21,749 bases of DNA from a bacterium. GTDB lineage: Bacteria; Patescibacteriota; Minisyncoccia; UBA6257; 2-01-FULL-56-20. Below the pieces are notes generated by a model. The model was not told where the DNA came from. It saw only the letters and a list, made by a program, of their open reading frames with translations, and ran no database searches. Shown piece after piece: positions 1 through 8,118 of the stretch (its first letter is position 1; the number at the start of each line of letters is the position of its first letter). The stretch lies in the NCBI GenBank assembly GCA_021780545.1, contig JAJXYP010000084.1, forward strand, positions 1 through 21,749, given 5' to 3'. A program made the position numbers and the translations under genes.

Positions 1-969
1 AACACATTCCGGAATTCGCAGGGCGCAGTTACGGTCGGCGAGGACGGCAAATGGGATTTTTCGCTTGTCGACAACAATGCGCCCGGCGGCGCCTACTTTT
101 GCCTGCGGGCCATCGAGTCAAACGGCACTCCGTTCGCCTCCTACCTGAATTATCCGGTGGTTGCCATCGGAAACGTGCCTCCGACGGTCGGAAACATAAC
201 GCTGAACGGAGGCCAGAACATCACGCTTATCGAGGGCACGACAACGCTTATCACGGCCACCGCGACCGTAAGCGAGGGGAACGGCTACACCGACATCTAT
301 TCGGTTTCAAGCACCCTGTATCGCACGAGCTTGGGTCCGGGCTGCGCGGCGGATCCGAATAATTGCTATCAGGAGCCGCCGGGCGCGTGTTCGCTCAGCA
401 ACTGTGCCGGGACAACCTGCACCGCCACCTGCGACTATCAGGTTTGGTATTTCGCCCAGCCGACCGATTCGGGAACGCCGTGGGCGGGCGATTCCTGGTC
501 GGCGGCTTTCACCGTCGCCAACCTGGCGGGATCGACGGGAACCGCCACGTCTACCGGCGTGCCGCTTTTATCACTCCTCGCCTTCGAAACCACTTCCACG
601 ATCAACTACGGAAACTTCACGACCGGCCAGGCGATGGCATCGCTCACGGCGACGTCAGTCATCATGTCAACCGGCAACGTTTCCATGAACGTGAACGTGT
701 ACGGCACCAATATGACAAACGGATCATTCAGCATTCCGGTAGGACAGCAGCGGTTCGCCACTTCGTCGTTCTCGTATGCGTCCGGGACGACGCTTCTCGC
801 GAATCCCGGCACGACGGTTTATCTTGACTTACCGAAGCCGACGTCAACCAGCACGTCGCCCACATCGACGTTTTATTGGGGAATTTCCATACCGTCAGGG
901 CAGATGGCGACGACGTACACCGGCGGCAATTCGTTCATCGGCGTTTTGAACTCGCTGCCCTGGCCGTAA
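1..969 (+). CDS. C-terminal part of an exported surface protein (5' end outside window)
   Basis: The frame is open from base 1 and stops at 969, leaving 322 residues of a protein that begins upstream. An Ig-like stretch (about residues 1-55) is followed by a Thr-rich beta segment. A Cys-rich block comes next (roughly 95-165, with CNNCY-like spacing, CTATCDYQVW and PTDSGTPW). A terminal beta domain fills about 195-322, with the motifs INYGNF, STGNVSMNV, IPVGQQRFATSS and YWGISIPSG. The last two blocks are recognisably shared with the protein at 5191-7056 (INFGAL, ATGNVGLDE, IPVGQIQFATSS, YWGIAVP), so the two are paralogues. There is no sorting motif or membrane segment at the C-terminus. The role is probably cell-surface or secreted structural/adhesive. 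The function is inferred from architecture only. Confidence 0.8.
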   Translation, partial: NTFRNSQGAVTVGEDGKWDFSLVDNNAPGGAYFCLRAIESNGTPFASYLNYPVVAIGNVPPTVGNITLNGGQNITLIEGTTTLITATATVSEGNGYTDIYSVSSTLYRTSLGPGCAADPNNCYQEPPGACSLSNCAGTTCTATCDYQVWYFAQPTDSGTPWAGDSWSAAFTVANLAGSTGTATSTGVPLLSLLAFETTSTINYGNFTTGQAMASLTATSVIMSTGNVSMNVNVYGTNMTNGSFSIPVGQQRFATSSFSYASGTTLLANPGTTVYLDLPKPTSTSTSPTSTFYWGISIPSGQMATTYTGGNSFIGVLNSLPWP

Positions 970-1000
970 CCGGCGGAAAAATGCGGCGGGCGCTGCTATG

Positions 1001-1068
1001 GCGACTGAGCTGCGCGATGCGCCGGCTCAGTCGCGCCGTGTCAAGCGCGCCGCGCCGCCATCGGCGCG
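1001..1068. terminator. Two consecutive hairpins between surface-protein genes
   Basis: A 10-bp perfect inverted repeat (GCGACTGAGC 1001-1010, GCTCAGTCGC 1025-1034) is followed by a 7-bp one (CGCGCCG 1051-1057, CGGCGCG 1062-1068, loop CCAT). Neither has a U-tract, so they are not classical intrinsic terminators. They may end transcription of the upstream gene or protect its 3' end. The second hairpin abuts the -10 element of the next gene, in the place where a -35 would sit. Confidence 0.4.
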
Positions 1069-1077
1069 TGGTAGAAT
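1069..1077 (+). promoter_or_regulatory. Extended -10 promoter (TGG-TAGAAT) for the FN3 protein
   Basis: TGG followed by TAGAAT ends 10 bases before the ATG at 1087, so the message would have a leader of only about 0-3 bases. No convincing -35 is present. Confidence 0.55.
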
Positions 1078-1086
1078 TACAATAAT

Positions 1087-2580
1087 ATGAGTATTCGTTC
1101 GTGGTTTGCAACGGGCTTGCTGGCGGTTTCTGTCGGCGCGGCTATCGTCATCGTGCGGAGTGCGAGCGCCCAGTCGGCGCCGGTTATTTCGAACGTTCAG
1201 GTGACGGGCGTTTCGGCGACGTCAACGACGGTGACTTGGACGACGGACGTAAACACCGACAGTTACGTCAACGTGAGCCAGGACACGAACTATTGCGGCG
1301 TGCGAAACCAGGGGCCGCTCGGTACGACGCATAGCGTCGTCATTCCGAATCTGTCGCCCGGCACGACGTATTTTTTCCGCATCCGTTCGACTGATGTGAA
1401 TGGGAACCAGAACTTTTCGGGCGACTACTCGTTTACCACGACGAGCACCGTTGACCTCTCGCAGCTCAACAGCGTGACGAACGCCGTCCAAAAGCTCCTT
1501 GCAGAAAAGGCGATCAAGGACATCAGCCAGATCACGAATGCCGCGGCGCTCACGGCGGTCGGGCAGGCGCTTTCTTCCCAGGCCCAGGCCAATATCGGTC
1601 CGCCGGAAATACTCGGCAATCCGCAGCTCGCTATTTCGACCGATCAGGCGACGGTGACCTGGAGCACCGATCAGAATTCAGACGGCGCCGTCTCGTTCGT
1701 TTCGAACTCGCAGTACAATCCGAATGCGGCTAATCCTTATACCCGCGTGGAACAGGATACGAACACGAATACCAAGACGCACTCGGTTACTATTTACGGC
1801 CTGACGCCGGCGACGGAGTACGACTATAAGGTTTCGTCGCGGGCGGGCGGTATCGGCGCTCCCGGCGCGAGCCCAAATCTTACGTTTACGACCAAGTCAA
1901 TTCTGCCGGAAATCATCAATCCGCACGTCGTGAGGGTGGGCGAGCATGACGTAACGATCAGCTGGGGGACGCCGATGCCGTCCGCCGGCACCGTGACCTA
2001 TACCGACATGGCAAACCGGAAAGCGCTTTCGACCGGCGATCCGACGTACCTGGCGACCCACATCGTCCAGATTTCGGGACTCGTGTTTCAGACGCGCTAT
2101 TCCGCCGTTATTACCGCCACGAACCAGGCTGGCGACAGCGTGACGAGCCAGCCGATTTATTTCGTGACGACGAAAAACATCTACCCCCCGGTTATTTCCC
2201 AGGTGGCGAACGATTCGACGCTCTACCCGGGCCAGGATACGACGGTGCAGACAGTGATTTCGTGGCTGACAGACGAACCGGCTTCCTGCTTCCTTTCCTA
2301 TGCAGTCGGCGGGGCGGGCGGGCACGTTGCGACCACGACGACCGAGACCGCGCCGCTCACCAAGCACGTGGTTGTCGTAACGGATTTCACGCCTGCGACC
2401 GTATATAAATACTGGGTCACTTGTACCGATGTTGACGGCAACACGACGAGTTCCGAGGATTACGTATTGCTCACACCGCAGCAGCAGAAGAGCATCATTG
2501 ATCTCATTCTGGCCAACTTCCAGGGAACGTTCGGATGGCTTGGCAATTTCACGGGCGGATCGAAACCGGCGGGACCATAA
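1087..2580 (+). CDS. Exported protein with four fibronectin type III-like domains
   Basis: A signal peptide or N-terminal anchor (residues about 5-29, ending SASAQ) precedes an FN3-like domain (31-118; VTWTTD, TTYFFRIRSTD). A helical linker follows (about 120-170, rich in Ala/Leu/Gln). Three further FN3-like domains lie at about 172-270 (VTWSTDQNSD, TPATEYDYKV), 274-365 and 369-465 (VISWLTDEPASC, TPATVYKYWVTC). The domains resemble the FN3/purple-acid-phosphatase N-terminal type that is common in Patescibacteria surface proteins. No catalytic domain is seen, so a binding or structural role at the surface is inferred. The stop lies 9 bases before the ABC ATPase gene, so the three genes 1087-5125 may form an operon and the protein may work with the transporter. 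Confidence 0.85.
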   Translation: MSIRSWFATGLLAVSVGAAIVIVRSASAQSAPVISNVQVTGVSATSTTVTWTTDVNTDSYVNVSQDTNYCGVRNQGPLGTTHSVVIPNLSPGTTYFFRIRSTDVNGNQNFSGDYSFTTTSTVDLSQLNSVTNAVQKLLAEKAIKDISQITNAAALTAVGQALSSQAQANIGPPEILGNPQLAISTDQATVTWSTDQNSDGAVSFVSNSQYNPNAANPYTRVEQDTNTNTKTHSVTIYGLTPATEYDYKVSSRAGGIGAPGASPNLTFTTKSILPEIINPHVVRVGEHDVTISWGTPMPSAGTVTYTDMANRKALSTGDPTYLATHIVQISGLVFQTRYSAVITATNQAGDSVTSQPIYFVTTKNIYPPVISQVANDSTLYPGQDTTVQTVISWLTDEPASCFLSYAVGGAGGHVATTTTETAPLTKHVVVVTDFTPATVYKYWVTCTDVDGNTTSSEDYVLLTPQQQKSIIDLILANFQGTFGWLGNFTGGSKPAGP

Positions 2581-2589
2581 ACTACCTTC

Positions 2590-3900
2590 ATGCTTGAACC
2601 GATCATCAGGGTTAATAACATCAAAGTTGTATATAACGAGGGCAAGGCCAACGAGTATTACGCGCTGCGCGGCGAAAGCCTGGAGATTTATCCGAAGGAA
2701 TATATCATTCTGTTCGGTCCGTCGGGCTGCGGGAAATCGACCCTGCTCTACAGCTTGCTTGGTATTCTGCCGCCTTCGTCCGGCGAAATTCTCGTAAAAG
2801 GCGAAAATCCGTATAAGTACAACGTAAAGAAGATGGTGCAGTTCCAGCGAAGCACCGTCGGCATCATTTTCCAATCGTTCAACCTGATCCCTTCGCTCAG
2901 CGTGATGGACAACGTCGCCTTGCCTCTTATTTTCGCGGACGTTCCACGGCGGGAACGGGATGTGCGCTCCATGAAACTCCTGAAACAGTTCGGCGTGGAT
3001 CAGCAGGCCTATAAGCGCTCCACCGATCTGTCAGGCGGCCAACAGCAGCGCGTCGCAGTCGCGCGGTCGCTCATCAACGATCCGGAGATCCTGTTTGCCG
3101 ACGAGCCGGTCGGTAATCTGGATTCGGTGTCGTCCGATCAGGTGATGGGCATGCTCGAGGAGATCAACATAAAGCAGCAGAAGACGGTCATTCTTGTCAC
3201 CCACGACGCGAAACTCCTGCCCTACGCGCACCGCGTATACCACATGAAGGACGGCGGCGTTGAGCGTGAAGTGATCAACCCTGAAAAAAAACAGATCAAG
3301 CAGACCGATCCGGGCACATCGATTCTTTCGGAGATTGAGAAGCTCGCGCGTATTTATCCGTATGCCTCGCCGGAAGAGCTACGCGTCAAGAGCATCGTCA
3401 ATTTTCTGACGCAGGACATCGGATTTGATCAGATTGAAAAGCTCGAACGGACGGTAGGCCAGTTTATTGACGGCAAGCTGACGAACGAGGGCTTCGTGGA
3501 CCGCCTGATGCGCCGCGTAGAGGAAGGCGGTCCGGAAATACCCAAAAACAACGCGGCGGTATTCGAGGAAAAACTGAACATTGTACTTAAAGAGGCGCGC
3601 GAAATCCGATCCTATCGCGACAACTTCACCGCTAAAGTTGCGTCGCCGCGCCAGGCGGAGCGCATCGCCGGGGTTCGGGAGGACGTGCTGCGCGAATGCG
3701 GCATCGCATTGCCGCCGGAGCATATCGCCCGCATGGACGAGCTTTTGAAGTTCCGTATCCGCGGCTTCATTCAGTCGGAGGATTTCCGCCGCCGCCTTGA
3801 GGCGCCGTACGAAAATGACGGCATGGGTATTCCCGCGGAAACCGCGCGTAACGCGACCTGGTATCTCGAGAAGCTAATCGGACAGGGAATGTATCTATAA
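2590..3900 (+). CDS. ABC transporter ATP-binding protein, MacB/LolD type, with long C-terminal extension
   Basis: Residues 1-225 are a complete ABC ATPase: Walker [10 protein letters not shown] (43-51), Q-loop Gln95, signature LSGGQ (147-151), Walker B ILFADE (167-172) and H-loop His205. The spacing and the VGNLD D-loop match the MacB/LolD/FtsE class. This class powers FtsX-type permeases in mechanotransmission or export rather than solute import. An extra charged, helical region of about 200 residues follows (about 235-436), which family members of about 225-240 residues lack. I do not recognise a named domain in it. The permease gene follows after 19 bases. A weak TAAACT overlapping the upstream stop lies 7 bases from the ATG and could give a leaderless start. 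Confidence 0.9.
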   Translation: MLEPIIRVNNIKVVYNEGKANEYYALRGESLEIYPKEYIILFGPSGCGKSTLLYSLLGILPPSSGEILVKGENPYKYNVKKMVQFQRSTVGIIFQSFNLIPSLSVMDNVALPLIFADVPRRERDVRSMKLLKQFGVDQQAYKRSTDLSGGQQQRVAVARSLINDPEILFADEPVGNLDSVSSDQVMGMLEEINIKQQKTVILVTHDAKLLPYAHRVYHMKDGGVEREVINPEKKQIKQTDPGTSILSEIEKLARIYPYASPEELRVKSIVNFLTQDIGFDQIEKLERTVGQFIDGKLTNEGFVDRLMRRVEEGGPEIPKNNAAVFEEKLNIVLKEAREIRSYRDNFTAKVASPRQAERIAGVREDVLRECGIALPPEHIARMDELLKFRIRGFIQSEDFRRRLEAPYENDGMGIPAETARNATWYLEKLIGQGMYL

Positions 3901-3901
3901 T
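3896..3901 (+). promoter_or_regulatory. TATAAT overlapping the ATPase stop codon
   Basis: A consensus -10 hexamer spans the TAA of the ATPase gene and would give a leader of about 12 bases ahead of the permease ATG at 3920. It may be a secondary internal promoter. No clear -35 is seen, so it could also be chance in this AT-rich spot. Confidence 0.35.
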
Positions 3902-3919
3902 ACAAAGAACACCAAAGAC

Positions 3920-5125
3920 ATGCGCATCGGCGACGCCCTCAAGCTTTCCACTCGGATGTTCAAGACGAATCCCGCGCGGACGTGGCTTACGATTCTCGGC
4001 ATGGGCGTCGGTACGGCGGCTGTCGTGATGCTCGTCGGCCTCGGGTTCGGCCTCCAGAATATTCTGCTCGAAAAGATCGTGTTCGGCGACACGCTGCTCA
4101 GTCTGACGGTCACGCCGCCGACGACGAGCGCGGTGACGCTTGACGATAAAGCGGTTGCGGCATTCAAGAAACTTCCCAACGTTCTCGATGTTTCGCCGCT
4201 TGCGGATTTCCAGTCGCTTATCACGTACAATGGTCTTTCCGCAAACACCGATTTACAGGGGATACAGGCGTCTTATTTCAAATATGCCGGCATTCAGATG
4301 GCGGCAGGGAGCGCGTTCACCGATGCGCCGGCTGATAGCAGCGATATCATCCTTTCTTCTGCGGCGCTCCAGCTCTTCGGCGTCAGCAATCCGAAGGATA
4401 TCATCGGCAAGCCGGTTTCGTTCCGCGTCGTCGCTCCGTCGACCGGCGCCCAGGGCGGCGCCGACCAGGTGCCGCTCAACGGGAATTTTACCGTCACCGG
4501 CGTCACGAACGACACGGCCTCCATTTACGCGATGATTCCGCTTTCAACGCTTTCATCGCAGGTTGGCGTGACCGAGTATGAGAAAGCGCAGGTGCGCGTG
4601 GATGCGAGCCAGAATTTGAATGCTGTACAGAAGGCCCTGGTGGAAGCGGGATACGTCGTTTCCGCGCTCTCGAAGACGGTTGATCAGGCAAACCAGATTT
4701 TCACGGGCGTTCAGTGGGTGCTTGCCGGATTTGGCGGCATCGCTCTCGTCGTTTCGGCGATCGGTATGTTCAATACGATGACCGTCACGCTCCTCGAGCG
4801 GACTGGGGAAATCGGCGTCATGCGCACCATCGGCGCTTCGCCGCGCGACATCCAGTTTCTTTTCCTCGCGGAGGCCGTCGTGGTCGGTTTTCTGGGCGGT
4901 ATGACCGGCATGGGCATGGGCATTATAGGAGGACTTGCGATTAATTACATTCTTAATCTGGTAGCGACTCACTTCGGGGGCGCCGCTGTCGCCCTGTTTG
5001 CATTCCCGGCTACCTTCCTCGGTTTCATCACGTTCTTTTCCGCGATCGTCGGTTTCGTGACCGGCATCTTCCCGGCGCGGCGGGCGTCATCGATCAGTCC
5101 GCTCGAAGCGATTCGGTATAAGTAG
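3920..5125 (+). CDS. ABC transporter permease, MacB/FtsX family
   Basis: This 401-residue protein has the four-helix MacB layout. TM1 is at about 22-42. A large extracytoplasmic MacB-type core domain spans about 43-265. Three C-terminal helices follow (about 268-293, 312-345 and 360-383), and the protein ends in the family-typical FPARRASSISPLEAIRYK. The segment TGEIGVMRTIGASPRDI between TM2 and TM3 is the usual coupling-helix motif that contacts the ATPase. It is the partner of the preceding ATPase. The substrate is unknown. Relatives export peptides or lipoproteins, or transmit signals to cell-wall enzymes. The many surface-protein neighbours favour an envelope role, but that is inference. 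Confidence 0.9.
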   Translation: MRIGDALKLSTRMFKTNPARTWLTILGMGVGTAAVVMLVGLGFGLQNILLEKIVFGDTLLSLTVTPPTTSAVTLDDKAVAAFKKLPNVLDVSPLADFQSLITYNGLSANTDLQGIQASYFKYAGIQMAAGSAFTDAPADSSDIILSSAALQLFGVSNPKDIIGKPVSFRVVAPSTGAQGGADQVPLNGNFTVTGVTNDTASIYAMIPLSTLSSQVGVTEYEKAQVRVDASQNLNAVQKALVEAGYVVSALSKTVDQANQIFTGVQWVLAGFGGIALVVSAIGMFNTMTVTLLERTGEIGVMRTIGASPRDIQFLFLAEAVVVGFLGGMTGMGMGIIGGLAINYILNLVATHFGGAAVALFAFPATFLGFITFFSAIVGFVTGIFPARRASSISPLEAIRYK

Positions 5126-5130
5126 AGAGG

Positions 5131-5139
5131 TGTGGATAA
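5131..5139 (+). other. Single perfect DnaA-box 9-mer
   Basis: TGTGGATAA is the complement of the canonical TTATCCACA box. It stands alone between the permease and the next gene, with no cluster, AT-rich unwinding element or dnaA/dnaN nearby, so an origin is not supported. Confidence 0.2.
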
Positions 5140-5167
5140 CTTATTCGTTGGGTCGTTGTTACTGCGG

Positions 5168-5173
5168 TACAAT
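5168..5173 (+). promoter_or_regulatory. TACAAT -10 element for the 5191 gene
   Basis: TACAAT lies 17 bases upstream of the ATG at 5191, implying a leader of about 11 bases. No Shine-Dalgarno sequence is visible in that leader. Confidence 0.45.
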
Positions 5174-5190
5174 GAAAGCAACGGCAATAT

Positions 5191-7056
5191 ATGATCCGCC
5201 GCTGTACTGAATGGTTGAAAAACGGTTCCCGCGGCGCGCGCGGGCGGATTCGCATTTCGATTATTTTTCTCGGTATTGTGCTCGCGTTTGCATTTCTCGC
5301 GGCGAATTTCTGGGCGAGCGACGCCTTGAATCACGCGCGTTTCACCTTTGCCCAAAGCACCGCGACAACTACCGTAACGGTGCTTAATACGCCGCCGAAC
5401 TGGACCGTGAACGCACAGGAAGCATTCGAGTCTTCGACTTCGTCGCCAACTAACGCCGGCAGTCCGATGGAGTGGAATGCGGTTGCAACCGATCCGAACA
5501 ATGACAATTTCTATCTTCTTATCTGTAAGTCAAGCAGTACGCCGACGCCGGGTCCCGGGGGCAGTGCGCCGACCTGCGGCGGCGGCACATCGTTCCAATG
5601 GGGCGTTTCAAGTTCGACGACCAGCGGAACGAATGCCACGACGACTTACATCACCCAGGTCACCGATCCGCAAATCAACCCCTGGTTCGCCTGGATTTGC
5701 GATAACAACGCCGGAGGCGCAAAATGTAATGCGACTTACGAGCAGGGGTCAGGCACCACCGCCTCGCCGTTCGTCGTAAACCATCCGCCAAATTTCACGG
5801 CGATTGCGAATAGTTCTCCGGTTCTTCCCGGGGGAACGATAACCTGGACGACAACCGCCGCCGACCCGGATAACTTTACGGGCGCCACCGACACGATTCA
5901 GCTTTTCGTCTGCAAGGCGAATGATTTTACGGGTAGCGCGTGCGGCCCTGCCGGCAGCTACTGTACTTCGGCAACGACGACCTCCAATCCAACCTGTTCG
6001 TCGACCATTCCGATTCCAACGCCCGACACGACGTATGCTTCGTACGGATTTGTCGTCGACCAGCACGGCCTTGCGGCGCAGGGCGGGGCGGAGGCGAGCG
6101 ATTCTCCGTATGTCGTGAGTAACGTTGCCCCGTCAATTACGTCGTCGAGTATCGCGATCCTCAATACCAACGGATCGAGTACGCCGCTGACACTCACGAA
6201 TCCCGGCGGGCAGACGAACGGCTTCGCGGTGCAGTTCACCGTTTCGGATAACAACAGCTGCGAGACGGCGCAGGGCGGGAACGAGATTGCAAACGCGCTT
6301 ATCGATGTTTACCGTTCGGGAATCGGCCAGGCTTCGTGCCAGACGGCGGGTAATTATAACCCGAATAACTGTTATCCGGCCGCCATTGGCACGTCCACTT
6401 GGAATTATTCCTGCTCGCAGAACGCGGGTTCCTGCGCCGGCACCAGCTCGCTGACGGCTGTCTGGACCTGCTATTTCCCGATGTGGTACAACGCCGATCC
6501 TACGGACGGAACGCAGGCGAGCGACACTCAATATTACAATCAGAACTGGCTGGCGAGCGTTGAAGCCATCAACAACATCGGCGCTACCAGTTCTCTCGTA
6601 GAAGGTTCGACGGGTGATGATGTCGCGAGTTTCCTCGCGGCGCAGCTCCAGACGCCCTCGATCAATTTCGGCGCATTAAGTCCCGGTCAGCAAAACAGCA
6701 CGCTTGCCACCTCGACGGCTCTTGCTGCCACGGGCAATGTCGGCCTCGACGAAACGCTCTACGGCGCCAATATGTGCCCCAACTATCCGAACTGCGCGGT
6801 ATCGACGACATCGACCATCCCGGTCGGTCAGATTCAGTTCGCAACTTCTTCGCTCGCTTACGGATCGGGGTCGTCGCTTCTTGTGAGCCCTGGAACCCTG
6901 GTGCCGATTCATATTCCAAAAACAATCGCGACATCAAGTCCGTCCAACGGATCGACCTATTGGGGTATTGCGGTGCCGGTGACGATTCAACTCTCCGGCG
7001 CATATACCGGGCAAAATACCTTTGTCGCGGTCAAGAGCGATGCGCTTTACTGGTAG
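5191..7056 (+). CDS. Exported Ser/Thr-rich repeat protein with Cys-bearing Ig-like domains
   Basis: A basic N-terminus is followed by one hydrophobic segment (about 23-42), either a signal peptide or an anchor. Two tandem repeats of roughly 105 residues follow (about 68-195 and 200-310). Each carries an ATDP/AADPDN segment, a LICKSSS/LFVCKAND strand with Cys, and a closing SPFVVNHPP or SPYVVSNVAP. A Cys-rich block (about 340-440, NNCYP, CYFPMWYNADPTDG) and a terminal beta domain (about 490-621) match the end of the protein at 1-969. Paired cysteines suggest disulphides and hence an extracellular location. No enzyme motif is seen. It is likely a surface structural protein or adhesin; I know no named family for it. 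Confidence 0.85.
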   Translation: MIRRCTEWLKNGSRGARGRIRISIIFLGIVLAFAFLAANFWASDALNHARFTFAQSTATTTVTVLNTPPNWTVNAQEAFESSTSSPTNAGSPMEWNAVATDPNNDNFYLLICKSSSTPTPGPGGSAPTCGGGTSFQWGVSSSTTSGTNATTTYITQVTDPQINPWFAWICDNNAGGAKCNATYEQGSGTTASPFVVNHPPNFTAIANSSPVLPGGTITWTTTAADPDNFTGATDTIQLFVCKANDFTGSACGPAGSYCTSATTTSNPTCSSTIPIPTPDTTYASYGFVVDQHGLAAQGGAEASDSPYVVSNVAPSITSSSIAILNTNGSSTPLTLTNPGGQTNGFAVQFTVSDNNSCETAQGGNEIANALIDVYRSGIGQASCQTAGNYNPNNCYPAAIGTSTWNYSCSQNAGSCAGTSSLTAVWTCYFPMWYNADPTDGTQASDTQYYNQNWLASVEAINNIGATSSLVEGSTGDDVASFLAAQLQTPSINFGALSPGQQNSTLATSTALAATGNVGLDETLYGANMCPNYPNCAVSTTSTIPVGQIQFATSSLAYGSGSSLLVSPGTLVPIHIPKTIATSSPSNGSTYWGIAVPVTIQLSGAYTGQNTFVAVKSDALYW

Positions 7057-7088
7057 CCCGTTTCGTTTTTCACTTCGGGCGGGTGGTA

Positions 7089-7094
7089 TATAAT
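7089..7094 (+). promoter_or_regulatory. TATAAT promoter element for the DUF916-like gene
   Basis: A perfect TATAAT lies 17 bases upstream of the ATG at 7112. The roughly 11-base leader contains AGGAAG about 7 bases before the start, a possible ribosome site. A 5-bp inverted repeat (7056-7060 and 7076-7080) precedes it. Confidence 0.55.
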
Positions 7095-7111
7095 GATTAG
7101 GAAGCCTTCGA

Positions 7112-8089
7112 ATGAAAAAGATTTTTTTCATATTGGCGGCGGCGCTTGCGACATGCGCCTTTTTTTCGTTTCGGGTTCACCAGTCCGCGGCTGAAGGGTT
7201 TGGCATCACCCCGCCCTATGTAGAAAACGGATCGCTGACGCAGAATTCGCACTACGAACAGAAGATCATTTTAGTCCGCGGGAATCCCGACCAGGATCTC
7301 ACGGCAAAAATCACCATCAATGTTCCCGGCGCCAATAGCTGGATTTCGATCGATCGCGGCACGCAGTTCGTGATGCCGGCGGGAACGCAGCAGATGCCGA
7401 TTATCGTGAGCGTCAATGTGCCGAGCGATGCGAAGCTTGGCGCGTATAGCGGGAACATTCAGATTGTCGTTTCGCCGCTCTCGTCGCCGGCGGCCGGCAC
7501 GGTCGGCCTCACGATTGGCGCGCAGGTCGACGTTAATCTGCAGGTGATCGACAAGAAATCGGTTAACTTCACGGTCCGCCGCGTAACCATGAGTAATGCC
7601 GAGGTGGGGCACTCTTTTTGGTGGATGCACTTTCCCGGAAAAGTTCTTTTTTCAATGGATATCGAAAATGACGGCAACATTGCCGGCAGTCCGGACAAGG
7701 TTGTGTTCGCCTACGAAAATTATCTAACGCAGCAGGTGCTTGAGACGGAAACGAATTCGAACGGGCTGGCAAGCGTCCAGCCGTTTGAGGCCAAGACGGT
7801 GACGGCCGAAATGCCAACGTATCTCCCGCAAGGAAGTTATAAGGTGTATTACGAGATATTCGGCCGCGACAACAGCGATCTCATCGGTCAGGGGACGCTT
7901 GATTTGAGTATATTGCCGCCCGGTACGCTTGCGGGATATATCGGATACGATTTCTGGGGCTTGCGATGGCAGGAAAAACTGATAACATTCTCGGTTATTG
8001 CGGGCATTCTGCTGATATTCTGGGGTATCTATTGGGTTCTCCGTCGTCTATTCGGTTGGGGTAAGGGACGCAATCGCGTGTACGCGTAG
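7112..8089 (+). CDS. Membrane-anchored DUF916-like (WxL-interacting-type) surface protein
   Basis: A signal peptide (1-28, MKKIFF then AAEG) leads into a beta-rich region. The segment GFGITPPYVENGSL ... ISIDRGTQFVMPAGTQQMPI ... PSDAKLGAYSGNIQI resembles the N-terminal DUF916 domain of WxL-interacting proteins from Gram-positive bacteria. A second beta domain covers about 145-270. A transmembrane helix (about 290-312) and a short basic tail (RRLFGWGKGRNR) follow, giving an N-out/C-in anchored ectodomain. DUF916 proteins bind cell-wall material and surface partners, so a role in holding neighbouring surface proteins at the envelope is plausible. The family assignment is by eye and moderate; other NEW3/Ig-like domains are possible. 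Confidence 0.75.
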   Translation: MKKIFFILAAALATCAFFSFRVHQSAAEGFGITPPYVENGSLTQNSHYEQKIILVRGNPDQDLTAKITINVPGANSWISIDRGTQFVMPAGTQQMPIIVSVNVPSDAKLGAYSGNIQIVVSPLSSPAAGTVGLTIGAQVDVNLQVIDKKSVNFTVRRVTMSNAEVGHSFWWMHFPGKVLFSMDIENDGNIAGSPDKVVFAYENYLTQQVLETETNSNGLASVQPFEAKTVTAEMPTYLPQGSYKVYYEIFGRDNSDLIGQGTLDLSILPPGTLAGYIGYDFWGLRWQEKLITFSVIAGILLIFWGIYWVLRRLFGWGKGRNRVYA

Positions 8090-8118
8090 CCCCCGGCGCC
8101 GCCGCGCCGCTAGCCGTC

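Noticed and set aside
1897..2874. Long minus-strand open frame over the FN3 and ATPase genes
   Set aside because: It is a shadow of GC-rich coding DNA. The plus-strand products have clear domains.
5131..5190. Possible replication origin
   Set aside because: Only one DnaA box, no AT-rich unwinding region and no replication genes nearby.
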